Shown: positions 23,642 through 33,285, numbered from the stretch's first letter. The stretch: 64,000 nt of DNA from SB15 sp964639245 (GCA_964639245.1 CAZXCU010000003.1:310001-374000), one strand, 5' to 3'. A program made the numbers and translations. Notes: a model not told the origin generated them from the letters alone.

Positions 23642-24866
23642 CCCGTCGGCGCAAAATCTTCGGTGTGCTAAATTTGGGACGGGTGAAAATTGGCTTGCGC
23701 GGCAAAATCCGATCCCGCGAGAGGCGAAGCGGACTAGAAATTTTAAACGTCGGAATAATACGGCGCGGGGTGCGGGCAGAGCGCACGGCTTTTTGCATCC
23801 GACGGCGGTACACACGCAGTGGCACACGCGGATTGAGCTTGCCACGCACAAAAAAGCTGTACACATCCCAATCGTAAATCAGCACCAGAATCCCTTCGAG
23901 CGGAAAGCGGGTGACAGAAATACGGTTGTAATCGGAGGTAAGCGTTTTGGGACGGCTGCCATCCCCGATTTCGCCCTCCCAGACAGTGGTCGAATTTTTG
24001 CCCAGATTAATGAAGCCGGTAATCACGCTGGCATTGTCTGGCAGACGGTTGGCAATCCGGCTCAAAAGCGGGGTGGTTCTGTCCAGCGCCCGCGAGACCC
24101 GTTTGGCAGTTTTGCTGCTTGTGACCATTTTGAACAGGCTGTGCATGGGGGTTCCCGCGCATGTCCACTGGACACAGGTGACTTTTTGCCCATCCAAGCG
24201 TGATTTTTCTGCATAGACCAGCGAACCGAGCAACACAAAAATGCTCAACAGGCGGTAAATATCATGCACCTGTTTATCGGTTTTACGGCGGGGGTTAAAC
24301 GACTTCTGGAAGGAATGGATCAAATTGTGCAGGGCTTTACGGCTGGCTTGTCCGGCGGGCGAAAGCGACTGCGTTTCCGGCAAGTCGGGATTGGCAAGGT
24401 CATTGAGCAGGCTTTGAAAATAATCCCGAATCAGCGCTTTGGTCACGGGTTTGGGGGTCAGAAAAATCTCAGACACCTCAAGGAAGCCGCCCGTCTGATG
24501 CGCCGTAATCCGCCGATAGAGTTCGGCGCGGAGTGGTTTGGAGAGTATTTTTTCAAAACTGGCTTCAATCGAATGAATTAAATCGGTCGTAATATCGTGG
24601 GGTGTGCCGCAGGTCAGCATGGCGCAGCCCAGAATTTCGCCCTGCAATTCCAGTATGGCAAGGACATTTTCGGGCGCACGGCTGTAATTGTTCAGGTAAT
24701 CAAAAATCGCCTGTTCCTCGAGTGCTTGTCCCCAATCCTCAAAGGACTCGATATACAGGGCAATCAATTTTTTTGTACGCGGGTCATCGGGTGAAAGGGT
24801 GTCGATCACACGGAAATGAAGCGGCGTTTCGGACAACAAACGGATGATTTCACCTTGCATCGTCAT
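23634..24866 (-). CDS. Hypothetical protein with GNAT-like N-terminus and basic tail
   Basis: About 410 aa from the ATG at 24866 (ATG 24860 is an alternative with GGGAAA upstream). Residues about 15-110 (LYIESFEDWGQALEEQAIF ... LGCAMLTCG) suggest a divergent GNAT-like sensor domain. The middle is helical and the last 80 residues are strongly basic (about one in four Arg or Lys), suggesting nucleic-acid or membrane contact. No known family is recognised for the whole chain. Confidence 0.6.
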   Translation of the reverse strand: MTMQGEIIRLLSETPLHFRVIDTLSPDDPRTKKLIALYIESFEDWGQALEEQAIFDYLNNYSRAPENVLAILELQGEILGCAMLTCGTPHDITTDLIHSIEASFEKILSKPLRAELYRRITAHQTGGFLEVSEIFLTPKPVTKALIRDYFQSLLNDLANPDLPETQSLSPAGQASRKALHNLIHSFQKSFNPRRKTDKQVHDIYRLLSIFVLLGSLVYAEKSRLDGQKVTCVQWTCAGTPMHSLFKMVTSSKTAKRVSRALDRTTPLLSRIANRLPDNASVITGFINLGKNSTTVWEGEIGDGSRPKTLTSDYNRISVTRFPLEGILVLIYDWDVYSFFVRGKLNPRVPLRVYRRRMQKAVRSARTPRRIIPTFKISSPLRLSRDRILPRKPIFTRPKFSTPKILRRRVK

Positions 24867-25028
24867 TTCCCGTACCAGAAAACTGCCTGAGTGTACAGCA
24901 AAATAGCGAAAATGTAAAAACACCCGGATTCAACTTCATCTTATCTTCATGCCGATTTCAGATATTTTTCACGCGCAAGATGTAGCTTACGGGCTATGAT
25001 TGCCGCCGAATATCATGGGAGTAGCGCA

Positions 25029-25571
25029 ATGCCTTTATATGAATGTGACCCGGCGATTGAACTCAATGGCAAAAGTGCCTCTTCGCTCATTGAGAACATC
25101 AACTATCGCAACATCAAGCCGATTTTAGACCGTCATGGGTTAAACACGATTGACCCGGAGGGATGGTATCCCTTGCAAAGTTTGCTCAACGTCCTGCGCG
25201 ATATTGCCGACGAAAGCGGCTCAACGTTCAATTTTGTGAGCATCGGCATGGCAGCCGGCAGCAGTGGCGCGATTCCGCCGCAGTTGCAGGAAATGGGTTT
25301 TGAAGCAGTTCTCTTGAGTTATGATAAAATTTATGCGATGCGCCATCGCAATGGTGAAGCAGGCACGGTCAAGGTCGAAAAAGTGGCGGACAAACACCTC
25401 AAAGTCAGCATGGCGATTCCGTATCCCGAAGATGTATTTTACGGGGTGATTTATGCCTATGCCCGCCGTCTGCTGCCCGAAGGAACCTTTGTAGCGGTGG
25501 TGTATGATGAAGATACCCCGCGTCCCGCACAGGGCGGCGATGTGGCAATTTTGCATGTGAAGTGGGAATGA
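25029..25571 (+). CDS. Unclassified 180-aa family protein (paralogue 1 of 3)
   Basis: 180 aa, soluble. It is paralogous to the products at 40386-40928 and 41405-41950. Shared features are an N-terminal YxCDPAIE/L segment, NYRNIK, DPEGWYPLQSLLNV, STFNFVSIGMA, and a C-terminal FPDDLVYGxxYxxARRxxPxGT segment ending in a Trp. The alternation of an N-terminal helical bundle and a C-terminal alpha/beta part recalls 4-vinyl-reductase or haem-NO-binding-like sensor domains, but this is only a resemblance. GGGAG precedes ATG 25029. It overlaps aat by four bases (ATGA). Confidence 0.65.
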   Translation: MPLYECDPAIELNGKSASSLIENINYRNIKPILDRHGLNTIDPEGWYPLQSLLNVLRDIADESGSTFNFVSIGMAAGSSGAIPPQLQEMGFEAVLLSYDKIYAMRHRNGEAGTVKVEKVADKHLKVSMAIPYPEDVFYGVIYAYARRLLPEGTFVAVVYDEDTPRPAQGGDVAILHVKWE

Positions 25572-26167
25572 GCCGACTCGATCCGAAGTTTTTGATTTCC
25601 GCCTATGCTCAGGGTGTGTTTCCGATGGCACACCCTGACGGTGAAATTTATATTTACGACCCCGACCCCCGCGCCATTATTCCGCTTGATGACCGCTTTC
25701 ATGTTCCCCGTTCGCTGCGCCGCGCTATGCGAAAAAATCCCTATGAAATCCGCGTCGATTCGGATTTTCGCGGGGTGATGCTGGCCTGTGCTGCGACTGC
25801 GCCAGACCGCCCGACGACATGGATTAACGACGACATTTTAGAGAGCTACGTCAAACTGCATGAAATGGGCTTGGCGCACAGTGTCGAATGCTGGCAGGAT
25901 GAAAAATTGGTCGGCGGGTTGTATGGAGTCGCCATTCGCGGATTGTTTGCGGGGGAAAGCATGTTCAGCCGTGCGACGGATGCGAGCAAAATCGCGCTGG
26001 TGCATCTGGTGGAACGGTTGCGAAAAGGCGGTTTTACCCTGCTGGATACGCAATTCAAAACGGAACACCTTGCCCGATTCGGCGCGTATGAAATTTCGCG
26101 GGCAGAATATCAGCAACGATTGGCTGAAGCACTCAAGATCGAAGGGATGTTTTTTCCTGAAGTGTAA
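25568..26167 (+). CDS. aat: Leucyl/phenylalanyl-tRNA--protein transferase
   Basis: 199 aa, the normal size. It has the family hallmarks: SAYAQGVFPMAHPDGEIYIYDP near the N-terminus, RAIIPLDD, the GLAHSVECWQDEKLVGGLYGV block and FAGESMFSRATDASKIAL. The enzyme transfers Leu or Phe from tRNA to N-terminal Lys/Arg, marking proteins for ClpS/ClpAP degradation in the N-degron pathway. ATG 25568 overlaps the upstream stop; GTG 25562 is a possible alternative. Confidence 0.93.
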   Translation: MSRLDPKFLISAYAQGVFPMAHPDGEIYIYDPDPRAIIPLDDRFHVPRSLRRAMRKNPYEIRVDSDFRGVMLACAATAPDRPTTWINDDILESYVKLHEMGLAHSVECWQDEKLVGGLYGVAIRGLFAGESMFSRATDASKIALVHLVERLRKGGFTLLDTQFKTEHLARFGAYEISRAEYQQRLAEALKIEGMFFPEV

Positions 26168-26297
26168 ATCTTTCGGGCGGTATAAACTGTAAGGTCTATC
26201 AGGTTTGTATCATGCAATACAGAGGAAAGTGCCTTCCAAACGTCAAAGAAAGTAAGGGGTAAATTTCTTATCATGGGGAAAACAAAGGACGCCTCTG

Positions 26298-28013
26298 ATG
26301 AAAAAAATACTATGGCTGCTGATCATTTTTGCTACTTTGCCAATATACGCTCAAGAAATTCCTAACAATCTCATTGAAATTACTCCCACTAACCAAAATG
26401 AACTTGAGGTACTAGCGATACTAGGGTCAGGCCAAATTTACACGGTTGCATGGTCGTCGGATGGTCGCCATATAGCCACAGGAGGCAACGGCGGTCTTAA
26501 CCTTTATGATAGCCGTGAACCCGAGGTTCCCATTTTGCGTGACCCCACCAGTCCGCGTGTTCAAGTGGTTTTTTCACCGGACGGGCAATGGGTCGCTAGC
26601 GCTGACGGAAGAAATGTCTACCTGCATGATTTAAATACAGGAGCGCTTGTGCAGACGTTTAGCCATAATACAGATGGTCAAATTGAAATACCTCCATCTG
26701 CGGGCAGGGAACGGATTAACTTGCTGACTTTTAGCGCGGACTCACAATTCCTAATTACGTTTGCTAAAGAGGACATGGCAAGAATGAAACGTTGGGATCT
26801 CCGCACAGGGGAGGCGGAAGAACTCTATGCTACCAGTGACGGTATCTCCGCGATGCAATTTATTGAGGAGGAGAACGCGCTTATTATGCGGACAGCGCAG
26901 GGTTTTGAACGATTAGATTTGCCCCAAACAACTATTTCGCCTGTCTTTAACCAGTGTAATGGGTATGAATATCGTTGGGGGCCACTTGGCTATGTGCCTG
27001 AAGCGGAACAGGTGATTTGTCTCAAAGAGGACAGAAACACTCAAACTTTTGAAATCTGGGATCTTTTCTCAAACACGCTTTCCTATCAAGTAGAGTTTCC
27101 CTATGTACCTTGGCAATATTGGTACTATGCCAATTTTTCGCCAGAGACCGAGACTTTAGCGTCAGCACATAGAAGGGAGGACACAACTTCTGCCGTTTAC
27201 ATCTGGGATTCCGCTGAGGCCTCCCTAGAATTATTGACTGAAACCAATGGTATGGTGAATGCGCTGGAATTTAGTCCTGATGGGCAACTCCTAGCGATAG
27301 GCGGGCTGGACGGAGTTTTACAAATTTGGGATGTTGCCAGCCGACAAATTGTGCATCAAGTGGGTGTTGGACACACTACCAATATTACGACGCTCACCTT
27401 TAGTCAGGATGGGACGCAGCTTGTTTCTGCCTCTGGCATACCCAGCTATTATCGACAATCCCTTTTAGACAATTCCGTCTGGCTGTGGGAAATAGAGACG
27501 CTGGCAGGGCAGCAACTCTGGCAAGATGACACCACAATCACAGTTGCTTTTTATCTGGATGACACCCGCCTGTTGATTGGCTCGATTGATGGCGATATGG
27601 TGGTTTATGATATAGCTAAGAATCGCATTTCGCATTATTTATCGAATAACGACAGAATTACAAGCGGCGCGGTTAACAATGACCAAACACTGGTAGCGCT
27701 GGCCTCTAACCGCAGTATTCATTTCTGGGATATTAGCGGCGAAAAGCCTTTTGTTGTCAATGTGATTCCCAAAGGCGCGATGCAGTTGCGTTTCAGCCCC
27801 GATGGACAATGGTTGAAGGATAGCAGACAACGTTATTGGCGAATTGAACAAAACGGACAGTTAATCAGCGAATGGACGGGAAGTGTCCCCGAATTTAGTG
27901 AGTTTGACCTGTTGCGCGATGCGTACCCTGTGATGGCTTTTAATGCTAACCATACTTTGCTGGCAACGGGAAATACAGAGGGCATCATCCGCCTCTGGGG
28001 GATACCCCAATAA
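26298..28013 (+). CDS. Secreted WD40-repeat protein
   Basis: 571 aa with a signal peptide (MKKILWLLIIFATLPIYAQ). Repeated blades such as VVFSPDGQWVAS, LEFSPDGQLLAIGGLDG and LQIWDVASRQ show a WD40 propeller, probably two rings or one large ring. It is likely exported and extracellular or periplasmic-like. AAGGACG precedes ATG 26298. A similar signal-peptide/WD40 gene begins at 63677. The partner is unknown. Confidence 0.8.
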   Translation: MKKILWLLIIFATLPIYAQEIPNNLIEITPTNQNELEVLAILGSGQIYTVAWSSDGRHIATGGNGGLNLYDSREPEVPILRDPTSPRVQVVFSPDGQWVASADGRNVYLHDLNTGALVQTFSHNTDGQIEIPPSAGRERINLLTFSADSQFLITFAKEDMARMKRWDLRTGEAEELYATSDGISAMQFIEEENALIMRTAQGFERLDLPQTTISPVFNQCNGYEYRWGPLGYVPEAEQVICLKEDRNTQTFEIWDLFSNTLSYQVEFPYVPWQYWYYANFSPETETLASAHRREDTTSAVYIWDSAEASLELLTETNGMVNALEFSPDGQLLAIGGLDGVLQIWDVASRQIVHQVGVGHTTNITTLTFSQDGTQLVSASGIPSYYRQSLLDNSVWLWEIETLAGQQLWQDDTTITVAFYLDDTRLLIGSIDGDMVVYDIAKNRISHYLSNNDRITSGAVNNDQTLVALASNRSIHFWDISGEKPFVVNVIPKGAMQLRFSPDGQWLKDSRQRYWRIEQNGQLISEWTGSVPEFSEFDLLRDAYPVMAFNANHTLLATGNTEGIIRLWGIPQ

Positions 28014-28046
28014 AAAAAGCGGGGCGTGTTTGCGCCCCTTGTTTTA
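28012..28046. terminator. Bidirectional terminator between convergent genes
   Basis: AAAAAAAGC precedes GGGGCG (28021-28026), loop, CGCCCC (28033-28038), then TTGTTTTAG. The A-run and T-run on the two sides make it usable in both directions for the WD40 gene and the convergent SH3 gene. Confidence 0.75.
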
Positions 28047-28958
28047 GTACATTTTCAAGATAGGCAGCCCTTCCCATCCATCGGCTACATAGACATTTCT
28101 ACCCCATATCCAACCGACCTTGCCCTGATGTTCAGCCTGAAACCAGCAATAACGATGCACATCGCACTCGGTTCGTCCAATAAGTCGAAGCGAAGTGCCA
28201 ACGGGAAGGTACGCAACATGAGGACGTGCATAAGTCGACTCAGGATAGAGCCTCAAGTAACTATTTCGTCGGGTAGTGGTTTGAATTTCACTGATTGGAT
28301 TTTCAGTTGCATGGGTGACTTCATCATAGATGAAAACTGGTAAATTGACATTCATCCAATTGATAATTGACTCATAAAAATTGCCAATACAATCGGCATA
28401 TGCCCATCCCTCCGCGCCGCTTTCGGGATGCAATACCCGCACAAACGGTGCATATGCACCGTTAATCACCGCATTGCCTGTGATAATGACCTTTGTTTCC
28501 GGCAGTAGGCGGGCAATCGTTTCGCTGTTACGCCAAGGAGCCGCCCGCAGTCGAATAGGCGAACCTATACAAAAACTTGTCTGGCTTTCTAGGGGCAAAG
28601 GCAAGGTATCATTTTCTACATAAGCGGGATTTTGAATTTCAAACTGATTTAAGACAGGAATGGCGGATTTCCAACTGGCATCTTGAAAGTACAGATAGCT
28701 GGTGTCCACCCAACCTGTCATGCCGTTGGAAAGCGAACTGGCACGTACCCAAAAGCCGTCGTAGCCTTCCTCACGCTGCAAGACTTGAAGTTGGTCACCT
28801 TGCGTAAGTTCGCCCACCCGGGGCGCTCCTCTTGAGGGAACAGCATAGACGGTTAGGGTGGCGTAGATCACTTCGGCGATGATCTGTCCTGATTCTTGCG
28901 CGGTCACGGGCTGCCATAAACTGAGGCTAATCAATGAAACTAAAAGTAGATATTTCAT
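28044..28958 (-). CDS. Secreted protein with bacterial SH3 domains
   Basis: 304 aa with a signal peptide ending PVTAQ. Three SH3b-like regions are visible: about 30-95 (LTVYAVPSRGAPRVGELTQG), about 130-200 (IRLRAAPWRNSETIARLLP) and about 230-295 (NSYLRLYPESTYARPHVAYL). SH3b domains often bind cell-wall peptides. Cysteine pairs in the exported part may form disulfides. AGGAGAAA precedes the ATG at 28958. Confidence 0.75.
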   Translation of the reverse strand: MKYLLLVSLISLSLWQPVTAQESGQIIAEVIYATLTVYAVPSRGAPRVGELTQGDQLQVLQREEGYDGFWVRASSLSNGMTGWVDTSYLYFQDASWKSAIPVLNQFEIQNPAYVENDTLPLPLESQTSFCIGSPIRLRAAPWRNSETIARLLPETKVIITGNAVINGAYAPFVRVLHPESGAEGWAYADCIGNFYESIINWMNVNLPVFIYDEVTHATENPISEIQTTTRRNSYLRLYPESTYARPHVAYLPVGTSLRLIGRTECDVHRYCWFQAEHQGKVGWIWGRNVYVADGWEGLPILKMY

Positions 28959-29050
28959 CAAATTTCTCCTTTAGCCTCATTGTAAAAAATTTTATTTTGA
29001 TTAATTGGATGAATAAAGGGCGCTCAAATGATAGCTGCATCACAGGATGC

Positions 29051-30607
29051 TTACTCCCATTCAATGGTGGCGGGGGGCTTGCTGGTAATGTCATACACCA
29101 CCCGATTAATCCCGCGTATTTCATTCACAATCCGACTGCTCACCCGCGCCAGAAAATCATAGGGAATCCGCGCCCAATCTGCCGTCATAAAATCATCGGT
29201 GGTGACAGCACGCAGCGCCACCACTTCCTCATAGGTGCGGTTGTCGCCCATCACCCCCACACTTTGCACAGGCAGCAGCACGACAAACGCCTGCGAGGTA
29301 AAGCCGCGTAACATGCCCGCGCTGCGAAGTTCGCTGGTGAAAATCTCGTCAGCCGCACGCAGTTTTTCGACCCGTTCCCATGTCACCTCCCCCAAACAGC
29401 GAATCGCCAAGCCGGGGCCGGGAAAGGGCTGTCGCCAGACAATTTCCTCTGGCAATCCGAGCGCTTCGCCCACTTTTCGCACCTCATCCTTGAACAAATC
29501 GCGCAGGGGTTCGACCACCTTTTCTTTCATCCGGTCTGGCAGCCCACCCACGTTATGATGGGATTTAATCCGCTTTGCGCCGGGTCTGCCTGTTCCCGCG
29601 CTTTCGATGACATCCGGGTAAATTGTCCCCTGTGCCAGCCAATCAAACGCGCCTATCTGTTCCGCCGTTTTTTCAAAAGTTTCCACAAACAAGCGTCCGA
29701 TGAGGGTGCGTTTTTCTTCCGGTTCGGTGATGCCTTGCAACGCGCTAAAAAATTCTTCTGTCGCATTGGCCGCTTGCAGGGGTAGCCCCAATTCTGTGCC
29801 AAAAATCTGCACCACCGATTCCGGTTCACCCGCCCGCATCAGGCCATGATTCACAAAAACGGGCATCAATTGGCTGCCGATTGCCCTTTGAATCAGTGCG
29901 CCCGCCACTGCCGAATCGACACCACCGCTTAATCCGAGTAACACTTTGCCTGTACCCACCTTCTCGCGGATAGCCTGCACAGATTCCTCAATAAAATTAA
30001 TCGGAGTCCATTGACGGGGCGATTGACATTCCTCAATCACAAAATTGTGTAAAATTTCCTTGCCGTGTTCGGTGTGGGTCACTTCGGGATGAAACTGTAC
30101 CCCATAGATTTTGCGTGCTGTGCTGCCAAACGCGGCATAGGCGGAACCTTCGCTGGTTGCCAGCGCGGTAAAACCATCCGGTAATTTTTCTACATGGTCG
30201 CCGTGACTCATCCACACCTGCTGGTGCGAGTCCAACCCATGAAAAATCGGCGCTTGCCCCTGAATTTCTACCAGTGCCGCGCCAAATTCTCGAATCGGAG
30301 TCGGGGTGACTTTTCCGCCAAGTGTCTGTGCCAGCAGTTGCAAGCCGTAACAAATTCCCAGCACAGGGACACCGCACGACAGCACCCATGCGGGCAGAGT
30401 CGGCGCATCCTGTTCGTAAATGCTGGCTGGCCCGCCGGACAAAATCACCCCGCGAAAATCGGGAACGGTTGCCTGTGCTTCGGAAAGAGTCACGTCATAG
30501 GGCAGCATCGCCGCGTAGACTCCGGCTTCACGAACACGACGGGCGATCAATTGCGCCGTTTGTGAGCCGTAATCCAACACCACGACTCCACCATTTTTGA
30601 GGGACAT
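29051..30607 (-). CDS. guaA: GMP synthase (glutamine-hydrolysing)
   Basis: 518 aa, standard length. The class I amidotransferase domain contains the nucleophile motif GICYGLQ and the catalytic GVQFHPEVTHTEHG. The ATP-pyrophosphatase domain has GLSGGVDSAV. The C-terminal dimerisation domain ends with the usual PPATIEWE. It converts XMP to GMP with glutamine and ATP. The ATG at 30607 is chosen, with AAAGGATG upstream. It follows xpt in the same direction after 68 bases, making a guanine/xanthine nucleotide pair. Confidence 0.96.
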   Translation of the reverse strand: MSLKNGGVVVLDYGSQTAQLIARRVREAGVYAAMLPYDVTLSEAQATVPDFRGVILSGGPASIYEQDAPTLPAWVLSCGVPVLGICYGLQLLAQTLGGKVTPTPIREFGAALVEIQGQAPIFHGLDSHQQVWMSHGDHVEKLPDGFTALATSEGSAYAAFGSTARKIYGVQFHPEVTHTEHGKEILHNFVIEECQSPRQWTPINFIEESVQAIREKVGTGKVLLGLSGGVDSAVAGALIQRAIGSQLMPVFVNHGLMRAGEPESVVQIFGTELGLPLQAANATEEFFSALQGITEPEEKRTLIGRLFVETFEKTAEQIGAFDWLAQGTIYPDVIESAGTGRPGAKRIKSHHNVGGLPDRMKEKVVEPLRDLFKDEVRKVGEALGLPEEIVWRQPFPGPGLAIRCLGEVTWERVEKLRAADEIFTSELRSAGMLRGFTSQAFVVLLPVQSVGVMGDNRTYEEVVALRAVTTDDFMTADWARIPYDFLARVSSRIVNEIRGINRVVYDITSKPPATIEWE

Positions 30608-30633
30608 GAAGATACATCCTTTGGGTTTCAAAG

Positions 30634-30658
30634 TCCCTCTCCGCTAGTGGGAGAGGGA
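30634..30658. repeat. Dispersed CCCTCTCC/GGAGAGGG palindrome
   Basis: CCCTCTCC (30635-30642) and GGAGAGGG (30650-30657) form an 8-bp stem in the xpt-guaA gap. It is related to the palindrome translated in frame inside the STAND gene at 59781-59806. Confidence 0.6.
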
Positions 30659-30675
30659 TTTAGGGTGAGGAAAAA

Positions 30676-31251
30676 CTAGGCCATTTCGATTTTACCGTTA
30701 TCCATATTGGTAATGGTGACGAGTGCTTCAATCGGCACTTTGTAGCGCGATTCGAGCAGGGCGCGTCCACCTTCAAAGGATTTTTCGATGACGGCAGCAA
30801 TCCCGACCAGATCACAATTTGCTCCATTGACAATGCGTGCCAGCGCCCGCAGAGTCTGACCGGAAGCCAGAAAATCATCCACAATCAGCACACGATCTCC
30901 GGCGGGCATAAATTCCGCCGACACCAGCAGCATGACTTCATGCCCGCCTTTGGTATGGGTGGGGGCGGTTTCCAGCAGCACCGGGCCATACATGGTGATC
31001 GGTTTTTTCTTACGGGCATACACAACAGGAACACCCAGCGCTAACGCAGTCATGGTGGCGGGAGCAATGCCCGAAACTTCGGCGGTTAAGACACGGGTCG
31101 GTTGGAGATGGCGAAACCGCCCTGCCAATTCTTCACCCATCGCTTTAATTAAGACCGGATCCATCTGATGATTGAGGATGCTATCAATTTTGAGAATCCC
31201 ATCCCCCAGATTTTTGCCTTCTTGGAGGATACGTTCTTTTAACGCCTGCAT
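30676..31251 (-). CDS. xpt: Xanthine phosphoribosyltransferase
   Basis: 191 aa, the normal size. The PRPP-binding loop is RVLIVDDFLASGQT and the opening MQALKERILQEGKNLGDGIL is characteristic of Xpt; ARKKKPITM is also conserved. It converts xanthine and PRPP to XMP, which GuaA, encoded just downstream, turns into GMP. GAGTGAGG lies before the ATG at 31251. No purine riboswitch fold is visible in the short upstream region. Confidence 0.93.
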   Translation of the reverse strand: MQALKERILQEGKNLGDGILKIDSILNHQMDPVLIKAMGEELAGRFRHLQPTRVLTAEVSGIAPATMTALALGVPVVYARKKKPITMYGPVLLETAPTHTKGGHEVMLLVSAEFMPAGDRVLIVDDFLASGQTLRALARIVNGANCDLVGIAAVIEKSFEGGRALLESRYKVPIEALVTITNMDNGKIEMA

Positions 31252-31374
31252 AAGTAAACCTCACTCAATGAATAGCGCATATTGTACCCCTTGCGGCAGG
31301 GATAATCTATTCAAGACGACCAAGTAAGAAAATCCTTTTTTCGGGCGTTCTGGATAACAAAAGGGAAGCAAACG

Positions 31375-31836
31375 ATGAGCAAATATCTTGTATGGTCATG
31401 GGTTTTCATTTTGCTACTGGCTGCGTGCAGCGACACCTCCCCCACCAAAACCGAATCTGCCCTGCCCACCGCCGAAACAGAGGATGAATTGGCCTCACTG
31501 CGGGATGCGGATGTGCCAGCCCTGCCCTTTGGGGACAACCCCGACCCGACCAAATGTGGCATCCCCGAACAGTGGTTTGGTGAAAAAACAGCGTGGCTGA
31601 ATGGCATTTATGAAGGCGAAATGCTTCAAGAGACGGTGCTGCTCTACAGCAGCCACAACCGCCTGAGCATTACCGCCCGCGCCCCGCATGGTACCCCTGT
31701 TGAAATCCTCATGTACCAGAACAATCCAGTGCTGGATTATTATTTGGTGAAATTATCGGATGCCCCCAAGGGCGAAAATCAGGGTTGGATTCCCGCGCCG
31801 TTGTTATCGTTTGAACCCATATCGGGCGGGGGATAA
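31375..31836 (+). CDS. Lipoprotein with possible SH3-like domain
   Basis: 153 aa. A lipoprotein signal peptide ends in the lipobox LLAAC (Cys at about residue 20), followed by a Ser/Thr/Glu linker. The globular part (about 60-150) may be SH3-like (LSITARAPHGTPVEIL). It is probably anchored to the outer face of the membrane. No specific family is recognised. Confidence 0.7.
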   Translation: MSKYLVWSWVFILLLAACSDTSPTKTESALPTAETEDELASLRDADVPALPFGDNPDPTKCGIPEQWFGEKTAWLNGIYEGEMLQETVLLYSSHNRLSITARAPHGTPVEILMYQNNPVLDYYLVKLSDAPKGENQGWIPAPLLSFEPISGGG

Positions 31837-31877
31837 AAATTCGTTTTCAGTAGGAAAAAGCGCCTAATAAAGCCCGC

Positions 31878-31998
31878 GAGACCGTCTGAATATTATCTAA
31901 AAAGGGTCGGAATCGGGGCATGTTCATCTATTGGGGGAACAAAGTTTCCGGTGCCGTCCCCCTACCGCCGAAAAGCCCGAATTTTCAGACAGTTCTCT
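31878..31998. repeat. Repeat block with inverted ends, shared with 13632
   Basis: ACCGTCTGAATAT near 31880 and ATTTTCAGACAGT near 31981-31993 are inverted copies, delimiting a block of about 120 bp. Its left 50 bases match the repeat at 13632. It lies next to the decayed SDR fragment. Confidence 0.5.
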
Positions 31999-32012
31999 CA
32001 ATCAAGTTTACT

Positions 32013-32064
32013 GCGCCGTCCACCAGCAAAATTGTCCCTGTGACCATGGCGGCGGCAGGGGAAG
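32013..32064 (-). pseudogene. SDR gene fragment (duplicated 3' end)
   Basis: These 52 bases are identical to 33295-33346, the C-terminal part of the intact SDR gene (encoding SPAAAMVTGTILLVDG). Here they are fused to a truncated VOC gene. It is a rearrangement scar, not a gene. Confidence 0.85.
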
Positions 32065-32289
32065 GCAAATTCAACAAAGCGTCTGCCAATCGGTTGGGTG
32101 AAATTGGCGTGTTGGGTAGCGGCATACAGAATCGCCCGTGAACAAATCGCAAAACATACCCCTTCATGTTTCATCTCGCGTTAGTCGCCATTGTCATTTT
32201 CAACTTTAAAGCCCAGCACATCCCGATAAAAAGGCCATTTTTTCAATATCATCGGTCAAGAGAGTGATAAGGTTGATACGTGGTTTCAT
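32063..32289 (-). pseudogene. VOC/glyoxalase-family pseudogene
   Basis: From the ATG at 32289, with AAAGGAG eight bases upstream, the reading is MKPRINLITLLTDDIEKM. A frameshift follows, then YRDVLGFKVENDNGD, an in-frame TAA, then EMKHEGVCFAICSRAIL and NFTQPIGRRFVEFA. This is a vicinal-oxygen-chelate family protein with one frameshift and one nonsense codon, cut off where the SDR fragment begins. It cannot make a functional product. Confidence 0.8.
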
Positions 32290-32415
32290 GGAACATACTC
32301 CTTTAGATTTAACAGTATTATAGAACTTGTGTGCTGAATTTTCAATGACCTTAAATTATTTAACTCTTTTGAATGGTGTTCTTTATAATTAAACCTGAAT
32401 TAAGGACGATAATCT

Positions 32416-33285
32416 ATGAAGCAAGTTTGGATACTTTTTATTGCTGTTGCTGGCGGGATAGTTATTGGAATTTCTCTCTATTTAATATCAAAACTGTTTG
32501 GCTACTACGGAGTTTGGTCTGCGGGTGTGGCGGGTATCGCTGGAATGCCTGTCATGTATTTAAGTGTCAAAAGATTGAAAATAAGATGGCGTGGATATGT
32601 CATTCTATGTGGTATTTTACTAGGGTTAATTTCTTATGGAACTTACTATTATGCAGAATATAGAGCCTTTCTTCAAGATACCCGCGATGATATAACCATA
32701 AATAATCCAAGTACAAGTGATGATGAGGCAAATAAGATAATTGGAGATTACTTACGTGAGGAAACAGGTTTAACGGGATTTGCAGGATATATTAAGCTGC
32801 TTGCACAAGAAGGTTTTACTGTAACTGATAGTTACTCCCCATATTACCCTCCCGGACAGAGTAACGTCAGCCAAGAGACAACCCCAGAAACACTTTTCCG
32901 ATGGTTATTGGAAATTATTGCTATTACATCAGGTGCTGCATGGATAGGTTATGCCCAAGCAAAAACTCCCTTTTGCGAAACTGAGAATGAATGGTTGAAA
33001 TATGATAACTTTTTAGGGGCAGTGCTTAAGCATGATAAAAAAGCCTTTCGTGAGTGCATTAATTCAATATCTTACATTACTGCGGCAACTTATATAAAAA
33101 AGAGCAGCCAAGAGCGTTCATCTTGGTATATTTACGCAGGGCGTTGTAACCCTGGCTCTCAAGAATGGTTTGTTGGCATCCTGAAACCCTATGGCATGTA
33201 CACTGTAGATGCTATGAAACCTGTCATCATGACCCATGAGCAGTATTTGCAATTTGTGAAATCCATAGGGCATCTAGGTCATTGA
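32416..33285 (+). CDS. Hypothetical membrane protein
   Basis: 289 aa with three predicted N-terminal membrane helices (about 5-25, 32-50 and 60-80), a further one near 170-185, and a hydrophilic C-terminal domain. The base composition is clearly more AT-rich than its neighbours, and it sits beside a pseudogene and a mobile element, which suggests recent acquisition. It overlaps the convergent SDR gene by seven bases. No family is recognised. Confidence 0.65.
   Translation: MKQVWILFIAVAGGIVIGISLYLISKLFGYYGVWSAGVAGIAGMPVMYLSVKRLKIRWRGYVILCGILLGLISYGTYYYAEYRAFLQDTRDDITINNPSTSDDEANKIIGDYLREETGLTGFAGYIKLLAQEGFTVTDSYSPYYPPGQSNVSQETTPETLFRWLLEIIAITSGAAWIGYAQAKTPFCETENEWLKYDNFLGAVLKHDKKAFRECINSISYITAATYIKKSSQERSSWYIYAGRCNPGSQEWFVGILKPYGMYTVDAMKPVIMTHEQYLQFVKSIGHLGH

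Noticed and set aside
31252..31374. Purine riboswitch before xpt
   Set aside because: The gap is short and no three-way junction with the conserved purine aptamer loops can be drawn.
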